A DNA stretch of 64,000 bases from Streptomyces diastatochromogenes (GTDB lineage Bacteria > Actinomycetota > Actinomycetes > Streptomycetales > Streptomycetaceae): positions 82,335 to 146,334 of the forward strand of contig NZ_MCGQ01000042.1 of the NCBI RefSeq assembly GCF_002242805.1. The letters run 5' to 3'. Below, in pieces: positions 17,497-26,106 of the stretch (position 1 is its first letter; each line of letters starts with the position of its first letter). The notes under the pieces are model-generated. The model was not told where the DNA came from. It did not search any database and was given only the letters and a program-made list of their open reading frames with translations. The translations under genes and the position numbers were made by a program.

Positions 17497-18105
17497 GGGA
17501 ACAGCGGGGCGCCGGGACGGGTGTGGTCGTCGTCGAACTGGCCCCAGACGTCCTCGTTGAACCACCGCAGTGTCCGGTCGGCGCCATTGATCAGCGGGAC
17601 CACCCGCTCGCGCGGCCCGGAGCCGTCGGCGCCCTTGCCGAGGCGGACGTGGGGCTTGCCGAATCGGCCCAGGTCCCACTTGATGTCGCCCAGATCGAGC
17701 CCACATGCCTCGCTCACTCGCAGGCCGACCTGGGACATCAGGTTCGAGGCGGTGTAGTTCCGTGCGGTCGGGGCGAACTTGCGGCAGGTGGCCAGCTCGC
17801 CACGTGAAGAGCGTTCCGGCCTCCGGCTCGGCGGTTGTCAAGATCCGCAGCTGGCGTCCTTCGTGCCGCGCGGCCGGTTCATCTCGTCGATCGGGCACTC
17901 GATGACCCGACCGGTCATCCGATGGAGCTCGACCTTGTGCCGCAGCTCCAGCAACATGAAGGGACAGCACGTCGGCCTCGAACCGCTCCAGCCCCTCCGC
18001 CGACGCGGGCGCCCAGTGCTCACGAAGGTCCCGTACGGCCGCCAGCGCCGCCAACCCGAGCCTCCTCGCCCTCGGCCCGACTGCGCACGTACGGACGCCC
18101 GGCTC
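17490..18105 (-). pseudogene. tyrosine recombinase, N-terminal and central remnant
   Basis: Several frames rebuild a XerC/D-type recombinase: GLERFEADVLSLHVAGA, then LELRHKVELHRMTGRVIECP and DEMNRPRGT, then LMSQVGLRVSEACGLDLGDI (the first catalytic Arg region), ERVVPLINGADRTLRWF and DVWGQFDDDHTRPGAPLFPSE. It breaks after FPSE, exactly where the remnant at 15115-15449 resumes. At least two frameshifts add to the interruption. Confidence 0.7.
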
Positions 18106-18131
18106 TTCCCCGGACATCCCGCCCAGGCCGG

Positions 18132-18473
18132 CTACCAGATCTTGGGCCGCCGCTTGTTCCGCACTGCCCAGTCCACCGCATGGTCCTGCTTCGCCGCGAA
18201 GTTCCCGAAGTCCAGTGGCCGGCGGCTCTCGTCGACCATCGCAACACAGAACAATTCCCGACCAACGGCGGCAGCAAGAGGCGGTGGAGTCGTCTCCACC
18301 AGGTCAGCCACCTGCCCATAGAGCGGATCGGAGACCGCAGCGAACCTCAGCCGTTCCACGAGCTTGGCGCGGGCCTGTTCCCCGGTGAAATAGGGCTCGT
18401 GCGCCCCGTCGATCTGACGGCCGTTGCCATGCGCATCGAACCCGCTCCATAACCACGCCCAGAGCCCGTCCAT
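18132..18473 (-). CDS. hypothetical protein
   Basis: A 113-residue soluble protein starting MDGLWAWLWSGFDAHGNGRQ; the ATG follows GGAGGAGGGGG. Mostly helical and charged, with YFTGEQARAKLVERLRFAAV mid-protein and a basic C-terminus (RNKRRPKIW). No family recognised. It lies on the same strand as the recombinase remnant below and the DUF6082-like gene above, with about 310 nt between it and the latter. Confidence 0.6.
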   Translation of the reverse strand: MDGLWAWLWSGFDAHGNGRQIDGAHEPYFTGEQARAKLVERLRFAAVSDPLYGQVADLVETTPPPLAAAVGRELFCVAMVDESRRPLDFGNFAAKQDHAVDWAVRNKRRPKIW

Positions 18474-18786
18474 CCCCGCCCCCTCCTCCGACAGATGGCA
18501 TGGGACTGTCAAACTACCGGAGGCGGTACGGGCCCTGACAGCGTTTGGCGCACCTCGCACATCCCGCACACATCCTTGCCCTCCGTGGAACGGTACGCCC
18601 GACCCGGCGTCGACACCGCAGGCCCACAGCTCCGTGGCCAGGGGGTTCGCCATCTCGCCGGTGTCTCGTCGTGGTCTGACGTAACTTCGGGATTTGTGAA
18701 GCATTCTCACGCGGAGGGTCCGGTTGCCAGACGAAGCGTTCGGAGTCACCGGCGACGAGTAGATGTGGGCGTGCTGAGGGCAGCCT

Positions 18787-19506
18787 TCAGCGTCGACTCC
18801 GCAAAAAGGATCCGAGGGCCAGACCAGTGCCCAGCCCGATCAAGGCGCCGGCCGAGGTCCGCCATCGGTGCGATGCCCATGCGGCAGGCGTGGGAGGCGG
18901 GCTGGGAGCACGCGGAGAGTGAGCCGGTGGTCCGGCAGCGACAGCGCGCGCGTGCTCCTCGCCCACGACGGTCACGAACCGACGACCGATACGGCTCCCG
19001 GACGAACCGGCGATCCATGACGTCTGAGCCCTGCCCCAGTAGTCGCGCCCGGCCTCCCCGGTGAACATCCCGGACAGCATGTCCCGAAGGAGACTCTCGG
19101 GAATCATCCCGATTTCGAAGCCCATCCACGCATAGTTCATCATCAGATCGGAATAGACATGCCGTTTCTGCTTCTCCGGCTCGACGATGTCCGTGTGGCC
19201 CCAGACGGGCTGGAAGAGCGCCATGTCGTCAAGCTCCAACCGGACCAGTTCAAGGTAGTAGGTGCGAATCCCCTGGATCTGCTCCGCCCTGGCCTGCCGG
19301 TTCTGAACGATCAGCGACACCGCGACGCCGGCCAACGCCAGCGTCGAGACGATCGCCGACGTGAAGCCGTACGCGGCACCGATCTGACTCAGCCGGTTCC
19401 AGTCCACGCCCTTGGAGCCGGACATCTCCTCCAGCACGAAAGGCGACAAGAGCACCACCGTTAGTGCAATCGCCGCAGCGGCGACCAGCCCCAGAGACTT
19501 GGCCAT
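18787..19506 (-). CDS. DUF6082-like membrane protein
   Basis: About 239 residues. Two N-terminal membrane helices (LGLVAAAAIALTVVLLSPFV and the stretch around TSAIVSTLALAGVAVSLIV) precede a soluble helical domain with QIQGIRTYYLELVRLELDD and YAWMGFEIGMIPESLLRDML, the layout of Streptomyces DUF6082 proteins. The C-terminal 70 residues are Pro/Ala/Arg-rich and end in another hydrophobic patch. ATG 19506 is chosen, but GTG 19518 and TTG 19563 are possible; none has a good ribosome site. Function unknown. Confidence 0.6.
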   Translation of the reverse strand: MAKSLGLVAAAAIALTVVLLSPFVLEEMSGSKGVDWNRLSQIGAAYGFTSAIVSTLALAGVAVSLIVQNRQARAEQIQGIRTYYLELVRLELDDMALFQPVWGHTDIVEPEKQKRHVYSDLMMNYAWMGFEIGMIPESLLRDMLSGMFTGEAGRDYWGRAQTSWIAGSSGSRIGRRFVTVVGEEHARAVAAGPPAHSPRAPSPPPTPAAWASHRWRTSAGALIGLGTGLALGSFLRSRR

Positions 19507-19607
19507 CCGGCGAGCCACCGATGCTGCCCCCGCCGGATGATGACGAACTATCAGGTCGATCAACCCCAGGCCGGCCTGCCCCTGTGACTAGGCCGAGCCT
19601 GGGCAGC

Positions 19608-19795
19608 CTACTTCCAGCCGACGAACAAGCCCTGTGGTGGCGACATCTCGGGCAGCTGTGGAATCCGCCAGTCGGCGTCGGATTGAGCTGCGAGGTCGGT
19701 CAGGGACCGGGTTGCGGGGCGCATGTCGGTCACGCTCTGGCCGTCCTCTGGGACCATCGCGTCGAGGCGGACCAAGTATGCGATGCAGCCGGGAG
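19608..19795 (-). pseudogene. alpha/beta-hydrolase internal fragment
   Basis: The frame reads YLVRLDAMVPEDGQSVTDM, then RSLTDLAAQSDADWRIPQLP and PPQGLFVGWK before a TAG. LDAMVPEDGQS is characteristic of esterase-type alpha/beta hydrolases just after the catalytic Asp/strand region. Both ends are missing. Confidence 0.5.
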
Positions 19796-20092
19796 TACGG
19801 GCGTATCAGGCTGTCGGCCCAGTCCGCCCGGGATCCTGCCGGTAGGCCTCGGCGGGCCGTCCGTGCCGGTCGGTTCTGTGGACAACGGCCGCTGTGTTCC
19901 CCTCCGTTGTGTCGGCCGTCGACGCTGCCGTCGTTGTGGTGAAGGCGCCTCGTAACGCGTGGAGCCCTATCCGGCGTTGTCCCCTCTGGCAGGCCTCGGG
20001 GGCACTAGCCTGTCCTCGATCAGCGACGACACCTGCCCGCCCGCGGCCCGTTGCGGGGGAGCGGACTGGGATCATCGGTCGCGGGGGGATGC

Positions 20093-23000
20093 ATGGCCGA
20101 CGAGAAGCAGTGGGACCACGGCGGGGGAGACGTTGCGGCGCTCCGGGCCTGGGCCGCCGTCGCCGTTCGCCAGGCGCACGAGCTGTGGCCCCAAGCGCGG
20201 AAGAATCCGCAGCTGCCCGCGTTGCTGCTCGTGACCGAGCATCTTTCCACCGTCGAGAGGCTGTTACCGGCGGAGGACCCGGCCCGGGCGGCCGTTGTGC
20301 CCTGGCTCGGGCTGCTGATGAAGGCGCGGCTCAAGGGCCGGCCGCACGCCGATCCGCGGGAGCGGGCGGCTGCCCTGAGCCATCTCCGGTGGACCGACCG
20401 TGCCAGGCCGCTGGACGACCGGCTCGCCATGATGGCCCGGGGCAACCTGGCCGAGCTGCTCATCCCGCCGGGCATTCCTCCGGAGGCGCGCGACGGCTCG
20501 GGGCCGCCCGCTCTGGCCGCATCCCTGCGGGAGCAGCTGACCGAGGCCCTGAACGTTCTCGCCCGCATCGTCGCCGGGGACCTGACGACGCGGGAGAGCA
20601 TGGTGGCCGTCATGGAGAGCGTCGCGACGATGCTGTCCTCGCTCCCCGGCCCGCCCGGGGGGAGTGCGCCGTCTCCGCCTCAGGAGGGCAACGATGGTGA
20701 GGAGGAGATGGCGGGCCCGGCCGGTGCGGTGCCCCAAAGCGAGCCCGTGGAAAAGGCCCTGGCCGCCGCCGTCCAAGGGGTGCTGGACTGGGCACGCCGG
20801 GACGCGGTGCGTTTCGCACGCCTGCTGGAGTGGCTGTGCGTCACCGTGAACGAACCCCGGGTCGCCACGGCGGACGCCGGCCGGGAGCTGGCGGATCTGG
20901 GCCTGGACCAGCCGGAGTTCGCGCCGCTGCACGAGCTGCTCGCCGCCCTCAGATCGGGCGGGCAGGATCCCCGGTCGCTCGTCGAACGCGTCCACAGAGC
21001 CGCGCAGGCGGCCAGGGAGGTGTTGCTCGCCCTGCCTGCGGACGCACCTGAGCGGATCCGCGTCGCCAAGTTCCACGCGGCCCTGCTGGTGGCCGGGAAC
21101 TTCCGGATGCCCGAAACGCTGGACTTCGGCGAGGTGGACGCGGCCGCGATGCAGCCCGACCCCGACCCCGCGGCGCGTTCGGCCTGGCGGCGAGAGCTGA
21201 GCCTGGAACTGATCCTGTCCACCTCGATCGACAACCTGTGGGTATCGAACGGCGAGCTCGCGCGCGTGGAGCGGAGCGCGGAATGGCTCCGGGAGTGGAT
21301 CGACGCCCTTGACGCGGACGGGGCGAAGGCCTCAGCCGCCCGGCGATACCTGGCCATCCTCCTCGCCCATCGCGTCGCCACCGCCGCCACGCTCGGAGGC
21401 AGCCTTCAGGACGGCGCCGCCGCCCTGTCGATGGCCGAGGTGCTGTCCGCCGCCGATGAACGCGACGAAGTCCAGGCGCTGTTCAGCCTCTACACCGGGT
21501 TCCAACTGGCACGCCTCAGCCGAGACCAGGCCGCGCTGGTCCGCGCGGCAGAGGACCTGATCCAGACGCTGAGCGACCGGTACGCCTCCCCTGCGCCCGA
21601 CGCGGGCACACGCTTCGTCATCACCGGCATGCTGGGCCTGGCCCACAGCGAACGTGCCGCCCACACCGGAGACCAGGCCGACCTCCGCGCCGCCGCCCGG
21701 TACCTGCGGGAGGCGGTGGAGACCGATCCGGCCACGGTCCCACCGCTGTTCGCACCGTTCTTTCCCACTACACGGGCCCAGCTGATGACCGGGCTGGCCA
21801 TGGTCGACCCCCGCCGGGAGGTCATCGACCGCGCCATCGCGGAGGTCCACCGGGTGATCGAGGAATCGCGGACCGTCCCTTGGGAGGAAGCGCGGCTGAG
21901 GCTCGCCCTCGGCCGGGCCATGATCCGCGCGACCACCCACCGCAGTGACGTCAGCCTGCTCGACCCGTGCATCGCCGAGCTGAGCCGGGTCCGCGCCCTG
22001 GCCGCCGAAGGCCATGGCATGTCGTTGACCGTCGAGGTTCTGACGGAGCTGTCCACGGCCCACTGGATGAGCGTGGTGACCGGTGGCCCGCGCGCGAGTG
22101 AGGACCGGAAGGCGAGCCTGGACACCCGCCGCGAGGCACTGGAGCTGATGGCCGCCGATGTCCTGCTTCAACTCGGCGCCGAGCACGCCCTGGCGGTGGC
22201 CCGGGCCGCGACCGGCCACGTGCTGTGGCTGGCCCTGCGGTGCGCCGAGGACAGCCGCCCCGCCGAGGCCGTGGAGGCGCTGGAGCTGGGTCGGGCCCTG
22301 GTGCTCCAGACGGCAGCGGCCGCACATGGCGTACCCCGGCTGCTGGCGGACCGGGGTCACTCCGACCTGGCCGAACTGTGGCGGGCGCAGGCCCCGCAGC
22401 ATCCACTGCAGCGGGATCCGCGCGAAGGGGATCGGGTTGAGGGGAACGCGGGCGAGGGGCAGCCGGCTGAGGAGGATCCGCTCCCGCCGAGGAGAGCGGC
22501 CGTGGTGGCGGCCCCGGCCCCCGGCGCTGAGCTGCCGAGCAGCCTGCGGCGCAAGGCGCTCGCCGCACTGGGGGCGGGAAACGGCACCGGCGCACGGGAG
22601 TTGCTCGGCACTCCGGACGCCTCCGCACTGACCTCCGCGCTGGCCGCATCGGGGGCCGACGCACTGGTCTACCTGGTCCCCGGCGAGGGCTTCCGCCCTC
22701 ACATCCCGGGACGCGCGCTGATCTTGCGCCCCGGTGGCGCCGAGCCCACCGTGCTGGCTCTGCCGCTGCTGCTCTCCCCGGGCAGCCACCAGTTGGAGCG
22801 TTACCTCGCCGCCGCCGCCGACCGTACCCGCAAGGCGGCCGACCCGGACGCGTCGGGTGCGTCGCGGGCGGCCGCCGAGACGGAATGGCGAGCGGCGCTG
22901 AGCGAGCTGTGCGACTGGGCCTGGCCCGCTGCCGTAGGGCCGGTCCTCGACTCCCTGGAACCCCTCGGCCGCCCGCCGCGGATCGTGCTGATCCCCTGCG

Positions 23001-23833
23001 GCCCCCTCGGCGTCGTCCCCTGGCATGCGGCGCGCAAGCACATCCCGCTGGGCGGTCACCGGTACGCCTGCCAGGACGCGGTGTTCAGCTACGCCCCGTC
23101 CGGGGCGCAGTTCCTGCGGGCCGCCGCCCGCGACCGGCTGCCCGTCGGCGGGCGCCGGGTGCTGGTCACCGACCCGCGGCTCAGCCTGGTGTGGGCCGAG
23201 GTCGAGACGGAGGCGCTGCGTTCGGCCTGCTACCCGGACGCCCGGCGCTACGGCGAGTTCGTGGCCGCCGAGGGCGTGCCGGATGCGCCGGGGAACTGCG
23301 AGGACCTGCTGGCCGTGCTCCCGGGCGGCGGTCAGCCGGCGGCTCTCGTGCACGTGTCCTGCCACGGCGTGGCCGGTCCGAGTCCTACGCGATCGGCGCT
23401 GTCGCTGGCCGACGGCGAGCTGACCGTCGCCCGGATCCTGGACCACCCCGCGGCCGCGGCGCCCGGCCCGGACGGCCCGCTGGTCGTGCTCAGCGCCTGC
23501 GAGACCGACCTGAGCACGGGCGACCACGACGAGGCACTGACCCTCTCCACCGCCCTGGTCGCCCGGGGCGCGGCCGACGTGGTCGGCTCCCGCTGGGCCG
23601 TCAACGACAGCGCGACCGCCCTGATGATGGCCGCCTTCCACCACTTCCTCACCAGCCAGGACCTCGCTCCCGCCGACGCGCTGCGCGCCGCCCAGCTGTG
23701 GATGCTCGACCCGGACCGCCGGCCCCCGCCCGGCCTGGGCAACCCGCTGCGCCGCGACGCCGCCCGCGCCGACCTGAACGAGATCCACCTGTGGGCAGCC
23801 TTCACCCACCAGGGCAACCCCGCAGCCCGCTGA
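20093..23833 (+). CDS. large CHAT-domain (caspase-like) protein with TPR-like repeats
   Basis: A 1246-residue protein. About residues 1-780 are a helical repeat array, TPR-like with Ala/Leu/Arg-rich helices. An acidic Pro-rich linker lies near 770-800. The last 430 residues form a CHAT domain of the caspase/HetF fold: PPRIVLIPCGPLGVVPWHA, the catalytic His in HVSCHGVAG (H1091), the catalytic Cys in VVLSACETDLS (C1136) and GAADVVGSRWAVND. All key residues are present, so it is probably an active cysteine peptidase whose repeats sense a partner. The start follows GGGGGGATGC. A small TPR-like gene follows closely. Specific role unknown. Confidence 0.85.
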   Translation: MADEKQWDHGGGDVAALRAWAAVAVRQAHELWPQARKNPQLPALLLVTEHLSTVERLLPAEDPARAAVVPWLGLLMKARLKGRPHADPRERAAALSHLRWTDRARPLDDRLAMMARGNLAELLIPPGIPPEARDGSGPPALAASLREQLTEALNVLARIVAGDLTTRESMVAVMESVATMLSSLPGPPGGSAPSPPQEGNDGEEEMAGPAGAVPQSEPVEKALAAAVQGVLDWARRDAVRFARLLEWLCVTVNEPRVATADAGRELADLGLDQPEFAPLHELLAALRSGGQDPRSLVERVHRAAQAAREVLLALPADAPERIRVAKFHAALLVAGNFRMPETLDFGEVDAAAMQPDPDPAARSAWRRELSLELILSTSIDNLWVSNGELARVERSAEWLREWIDALDADGAKASAARRYLAILLAHRVATAATLGGSLQDGAAALSMAEVLSAADERDEVQALFSLYTGFQLARLSRDQAALVRAAEDLIQTLSDRYASPAPDAGTRFVITGMLGLAHSERAAHTGDQADLRAAARYLREAVETDPATVPPLFAPFFPTTRAQLMTGLAMVDPRREVIDRAIAEVHRVIEESRTVPWEEARLRLALGRAMIRATTHRSDVSLLDPCIAELSRVRALAAEGHGMSLTVEVLTELSTAHWMSVVTGGPRASEDRKASLDTRREALELMAADVLLQLGAEHALAVARAATGHVLWLALRCAEDSRPAEAVEALELGRALVLQTAAAAHGVPRLLADRGHSDLAELWRAQAPQHPLQRDPREGDRVEGNAGEGQPAEEDPLPPRRAAVVAAPAPGAELPSSLRRKALAALGAGNGTGARELLGTPDASALTSALAASGADALVYLVPGEGFRPHIPGRALILRPGGAEPTVLALPLLLSPGSHQLERYLAAAADRTRKAADPDASGASRAAAETEWRAALSELCDWAWPAAVGPVLDSLEPLGRPPRIVLIPCGPLGVVPWHAARKHIPLGGHRYACQDAVFSYAPSGAQFLRAAARDRLPVGGRRVLVTDPRLSLVWAEVETEALRSACYPDARRYGEFVAAEGVPDAPGNCEDLLAVLPGGGQPAALVHVSCHGVAGPSPTRSALSLADGELTVARILDHPAAAAPGPDGPLVVLSACETDLSTGDHDEALTLSTALVARGAADVVGSRWAVNDSATALMMAAFHHFLTSQDLAPADALRAAQLWMLDPDRRPPPGLGNPLRRDAARADLNEIHLWAAFTHQGNPAAR

Positions 23834-23952
23834 GCCCCGCCCGCGCGGCGCCGGACGTCCAGCCCTCGCCCGGGATCTCGTCAACCGCTCCCGAGCCGAG
23901 TCAAGAACGGCCCCCACAGCTCCCGCAGAGCCCGGTCTTCCTGGGCCACCTG

Positions 23953-24672
23953 GTGCACCCGGAGCCTGAGGGTGGTGTTCTCGGTGGCGAGTTGACCCGC
24001 GCTCGGGCACTGCACGCGGGCGAGGACCTCAAGGCCGCCACGGCGGAGTTCGTCACCCTCGCGGCCGCGTCGGCCGACTGGGACGACGACCCGGGAAGCC
24101 ACGCCATGATCGCCGCGGAGACCGCCATACTCCTCGGAGAATCCGGCGAGTTCGGCCGGGCCCGCGAAGCCGCCGACCAGGCACTCGCCGCCCACGCCCG
24201 CGCCCCGCGCTACGAGCAGCTCAGCAACTGCCTGCGCGAACTCGCCCGCCTCCAGGCCCAGCAGCAGGGCCCCGACGGCCTGGCCGACGCCCTCACCCTC
24301 CTCGCCGACGCGGGCCGGATCGCCGACGAGGCCCGCGCCGCCGAATACGAGGCCCATGGCCGTTCCCTGGACACCGCCCTGGCCTACGAACACGGACGGG
24401 TGAACGCCTACGCCGGCGAGTACGAGGATGCACTGGCCGCCCTGGAGAAGGCCCTCGCCCTGCTCGGCGAGCCGGGACGGGAGGATGACCACGTCGGCGA
24501 GTGGGCCGAGTGCATCCGCCTCGCGGGCGCCGTGGAGGGCCTGTACCTGGAACGCCCCACTCCCGCCCTCACCCGCCTCGACGCGGCGATCTCCCGCCTG
24601 ACCGCCCTGGGCCACACCGAGGAGACCGAGCCGCTGACCTCCTTGGCGGCCCGGCTGCGCGACAAGAAGTGA
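23953..24672 (+). CDS. TPR-like helical partner of the CHAT protein
   Basis: About 239 residues of paired helices: ELTRARALHAGEDLKAATAEF, AETAILLGESGEFGRAREA, LSNCLRELARLQAQQQ, YEHGRVNAYAGEYEDALAAL and a C-terminal LTSLAARLRDKK. The repeat period suits TPR. GTG 23953 is the best start in the open frame, though no strong ribosome site precedes it. It begins 120 nt after the CHAT gene, and a strong hairpin follows, so the two form one operon. It may bind the CHAT protein or its trigger. Confidence 0.65.
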   Translation: MHPEPEGGVLGGELTRARALHAGEDLKAATAEFVTLAAASADWDDDPGSHAMIAAETAILLGESGEFGRAREAADQALAAHARAPRYEQLSNCLRELARLQAQQQGPDGLADALTLLADAGRIADEARAAEYEAHGRSLDTALAYEHGRVNAYAGEYEDALAALEKALALLGEPGREDDHVGEWAECIRLAGAVEGLYLERPTPALTRLDAAISRLTALGHTEETEPLTSLAARLRDKK

Positions 24673-24674
24673 CA

Positions 24675-24712
24675 CGCCGGTGCGGGGGCGACAGCGCGCC
24701 CCGGCACCGGCG
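24675..24712 (+). terminator. hairpin after the CHAT-TPR operon
   Basis: A near-perfect GC stem (CGCCGGTGCGGGG against CCCCGGCACCGGCG, one mismatch) starts 2 nt after the stop. Confidence 0.7.
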
Positions 24713-24832
24713 CCCACATCCTGATCGGAACACCCCCGCGTCGGCGGAGCGCTGACCAGCGTCTCCACCCGGAGCGCCCGGAGACCCGAGCGCACTCTCC
24801 CACGGCACCGCGCTGTTCAATAGGCGGGGGTA

Positions 24833-25495
24833 CTAAAACAACTTCCAGTGGCCCTCGGAGACTACTTCGACGGTGCCGTCGGCCACCTTGATGGCGGTCT
24901 GCTCGTCAATCGCGTACGCCGGGCCCGCGATCCCGGCCGCCCATCGTTCTGCCGTGGCCATGGTGTTTTCCGGGCAAGCCGGATGATCCAGGTGCGGGAA
25001 GATCGAAAAATCAACCACGCCCAGCGTGCTGTCGCCGCCGGTGGGCGGCTTCCAGCCCACGAAGTCCTCCCCGATGCGGGGGGTCATCACCATGCTCCCG
25101 GCGCTGAGTCCCACGTAGACCGTGTCGGGCAGCGACGGCAGGAGTTCCGCCAGCCCGGATTCCCGCATCCAGTGGCCCAGGTACAGCGCGTCACCGCCAT
25201 TGACCAGCAGGACGTCGGCCTCCCGGACCCAGGAGACCCAGCGGGCTTTGTCGATGCTTGGCAACGCGGTGAGTTCCAACACGCCCACCGACTTCCACCC
25301 CAGCCCGGTCATGGGGCTGGGGGATCGTCCGCTGATGAATCGCCATGGCCCGCCCGGATCGGCGTCGGGGGCCCCGTACCCCGCGGTGGGGATGCAGAGG
25401 GCGCTGGACTCGGCGATCGGCTTGCCCAGGAGGTCGACCAACGCATCCTGGATGCTCGCGTTCTTGATACCGGAGTCGGTGAGGAGAAGCTTCAT
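24833..25495 (-). CDS. peptidase E-like (S51) serine peptidase
   Basis: A 220-residue protein of the peptidase E/cyanophycinase family. LLLTDSGIKNASIQDAL is at the start, DVLLVNGGDALYLGHWM follows mid-protein, and the nucleophile elbow is VGLSAGSMVMTPRIGEDF. HLDHPACPENTM and YAIDEQTAIKV follow in the usual positions. It would cleave Asp-containing dipeptides or related isopeptides in the cytoplasm. The second ATG (25495) is better spaced from GGGAAGGA than the first (25498). It is monocistronic, convergent with the CHAT operon. Confidence 0.8.
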   Translation of the reverse strand: MKLLLTDSGIKNASIQDALVDLLGKPIAESSALCIPTAGYGAPDADPGGPWRFISGRSPSPMTGLGWKSVGVLELTALPSIDKARWVSWVREADVLLVNGGDALYLGHWMRESGLAELLPSLPDTVYVGLSAGSMVMTPRIGEDFVGWKPPTGGDSTLGVVDFSIFPHLDHPACPENTMATAERWAAGIAGPAYAIDEQTAIKVADGTVEVVSEGHWKLF

Positions 25496-25527
25496 CATGT
25501 CCTTCCCGAGGAATGTCGTCGACGTGG

Positions 25528-25630
25528 TCAGAAGCGGTAGTTGGTCTGGCTGAACGGACCGCCCTTGGCGTGACCGTACGCCGTGCCGGTGTGCTGATCG
25601 ACGAACACCTCAGGCAGGGCGCGGGAGAGT
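25528..25630 (-). pseudogene. short coding remnant
   Basis: The frame reads SRALPEVFVDQHTGTAYG, then KGGPFSQTNYRF and a stop; a stop also lies upstream. It looks like the C-terminus of a lost gene. Family not recognised. Confidence 0.35.
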
Positions 25631-25706
25631 CGTCACAGTGGCTGCTGGCACGAGCGGATACCTCATGATGCCGAGAGCGGCGCTGCGCTCGGTGCCGTCC
25701 AGGAGG

Positions 25707-25885
25707 TAATCAGTCTCCGGATCTTCCCCATGGCGATGGCGGTGAAGGGGATGCCCTCGCTCGGAGCGACGCGGGCATCCAGCCCTTCCTCAGTGCCGAT
25801 CCACAGCACCTGCAGGCTGCGCCCGGGGCCGGACAGGAGTGACCGCCCGTCCCGTTACCCGTGACAGCCAAGCGGAAGCCGCCGG
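25707..25885 (-). pseudogene. murG: murG N-terminal remnant
   Basis: FRLAVTGNGTGGH matches the GGGTGGH nucleotide-binding motif at the MurG N-terminus. After a deletion and frameshift it continues SLQVLWIGTEEGLDARVAP and EGIPFTAIAMGKIRR, also MurG-like. It is only about 55 residues; the rest of the gene is absent. Confidence 0.6.
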
Positions 25886-26106
25886 AGGAGCCGACGTGAG
25901 GACCGTCAGGAAGCAAGCTGTTCACGATGAAGGGTTGCCATCTGGGCCGCGCTGAACTCGCTCGTGCCGTAACGGATCCCGAGCCGTCCCCCTGCTGGCT
26001 CCGCAAGCCGTCAGCCGGCTACGGGAACAAAGCATCTGGAACGGCGCGGGAATGGCATGCGACGGCGGCGCGGCACCGCACGATGAAAACAGGCTGCGCC
26101 CACACC

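Noticed and set aside
22885..23952. Long extension of the TPR-like frame into the CHAT gene
   Set aside because: The overlapping part is an Arg/Pro-rich shadow of CHAT; the repeat pattern only begins near 23953.
21332..24010. 892-residue minus-strand open frame opposite the CHAT gene
   Set aside because: His/Gln/Gly/Arg-rich antisense shadow of a well-supported gene.
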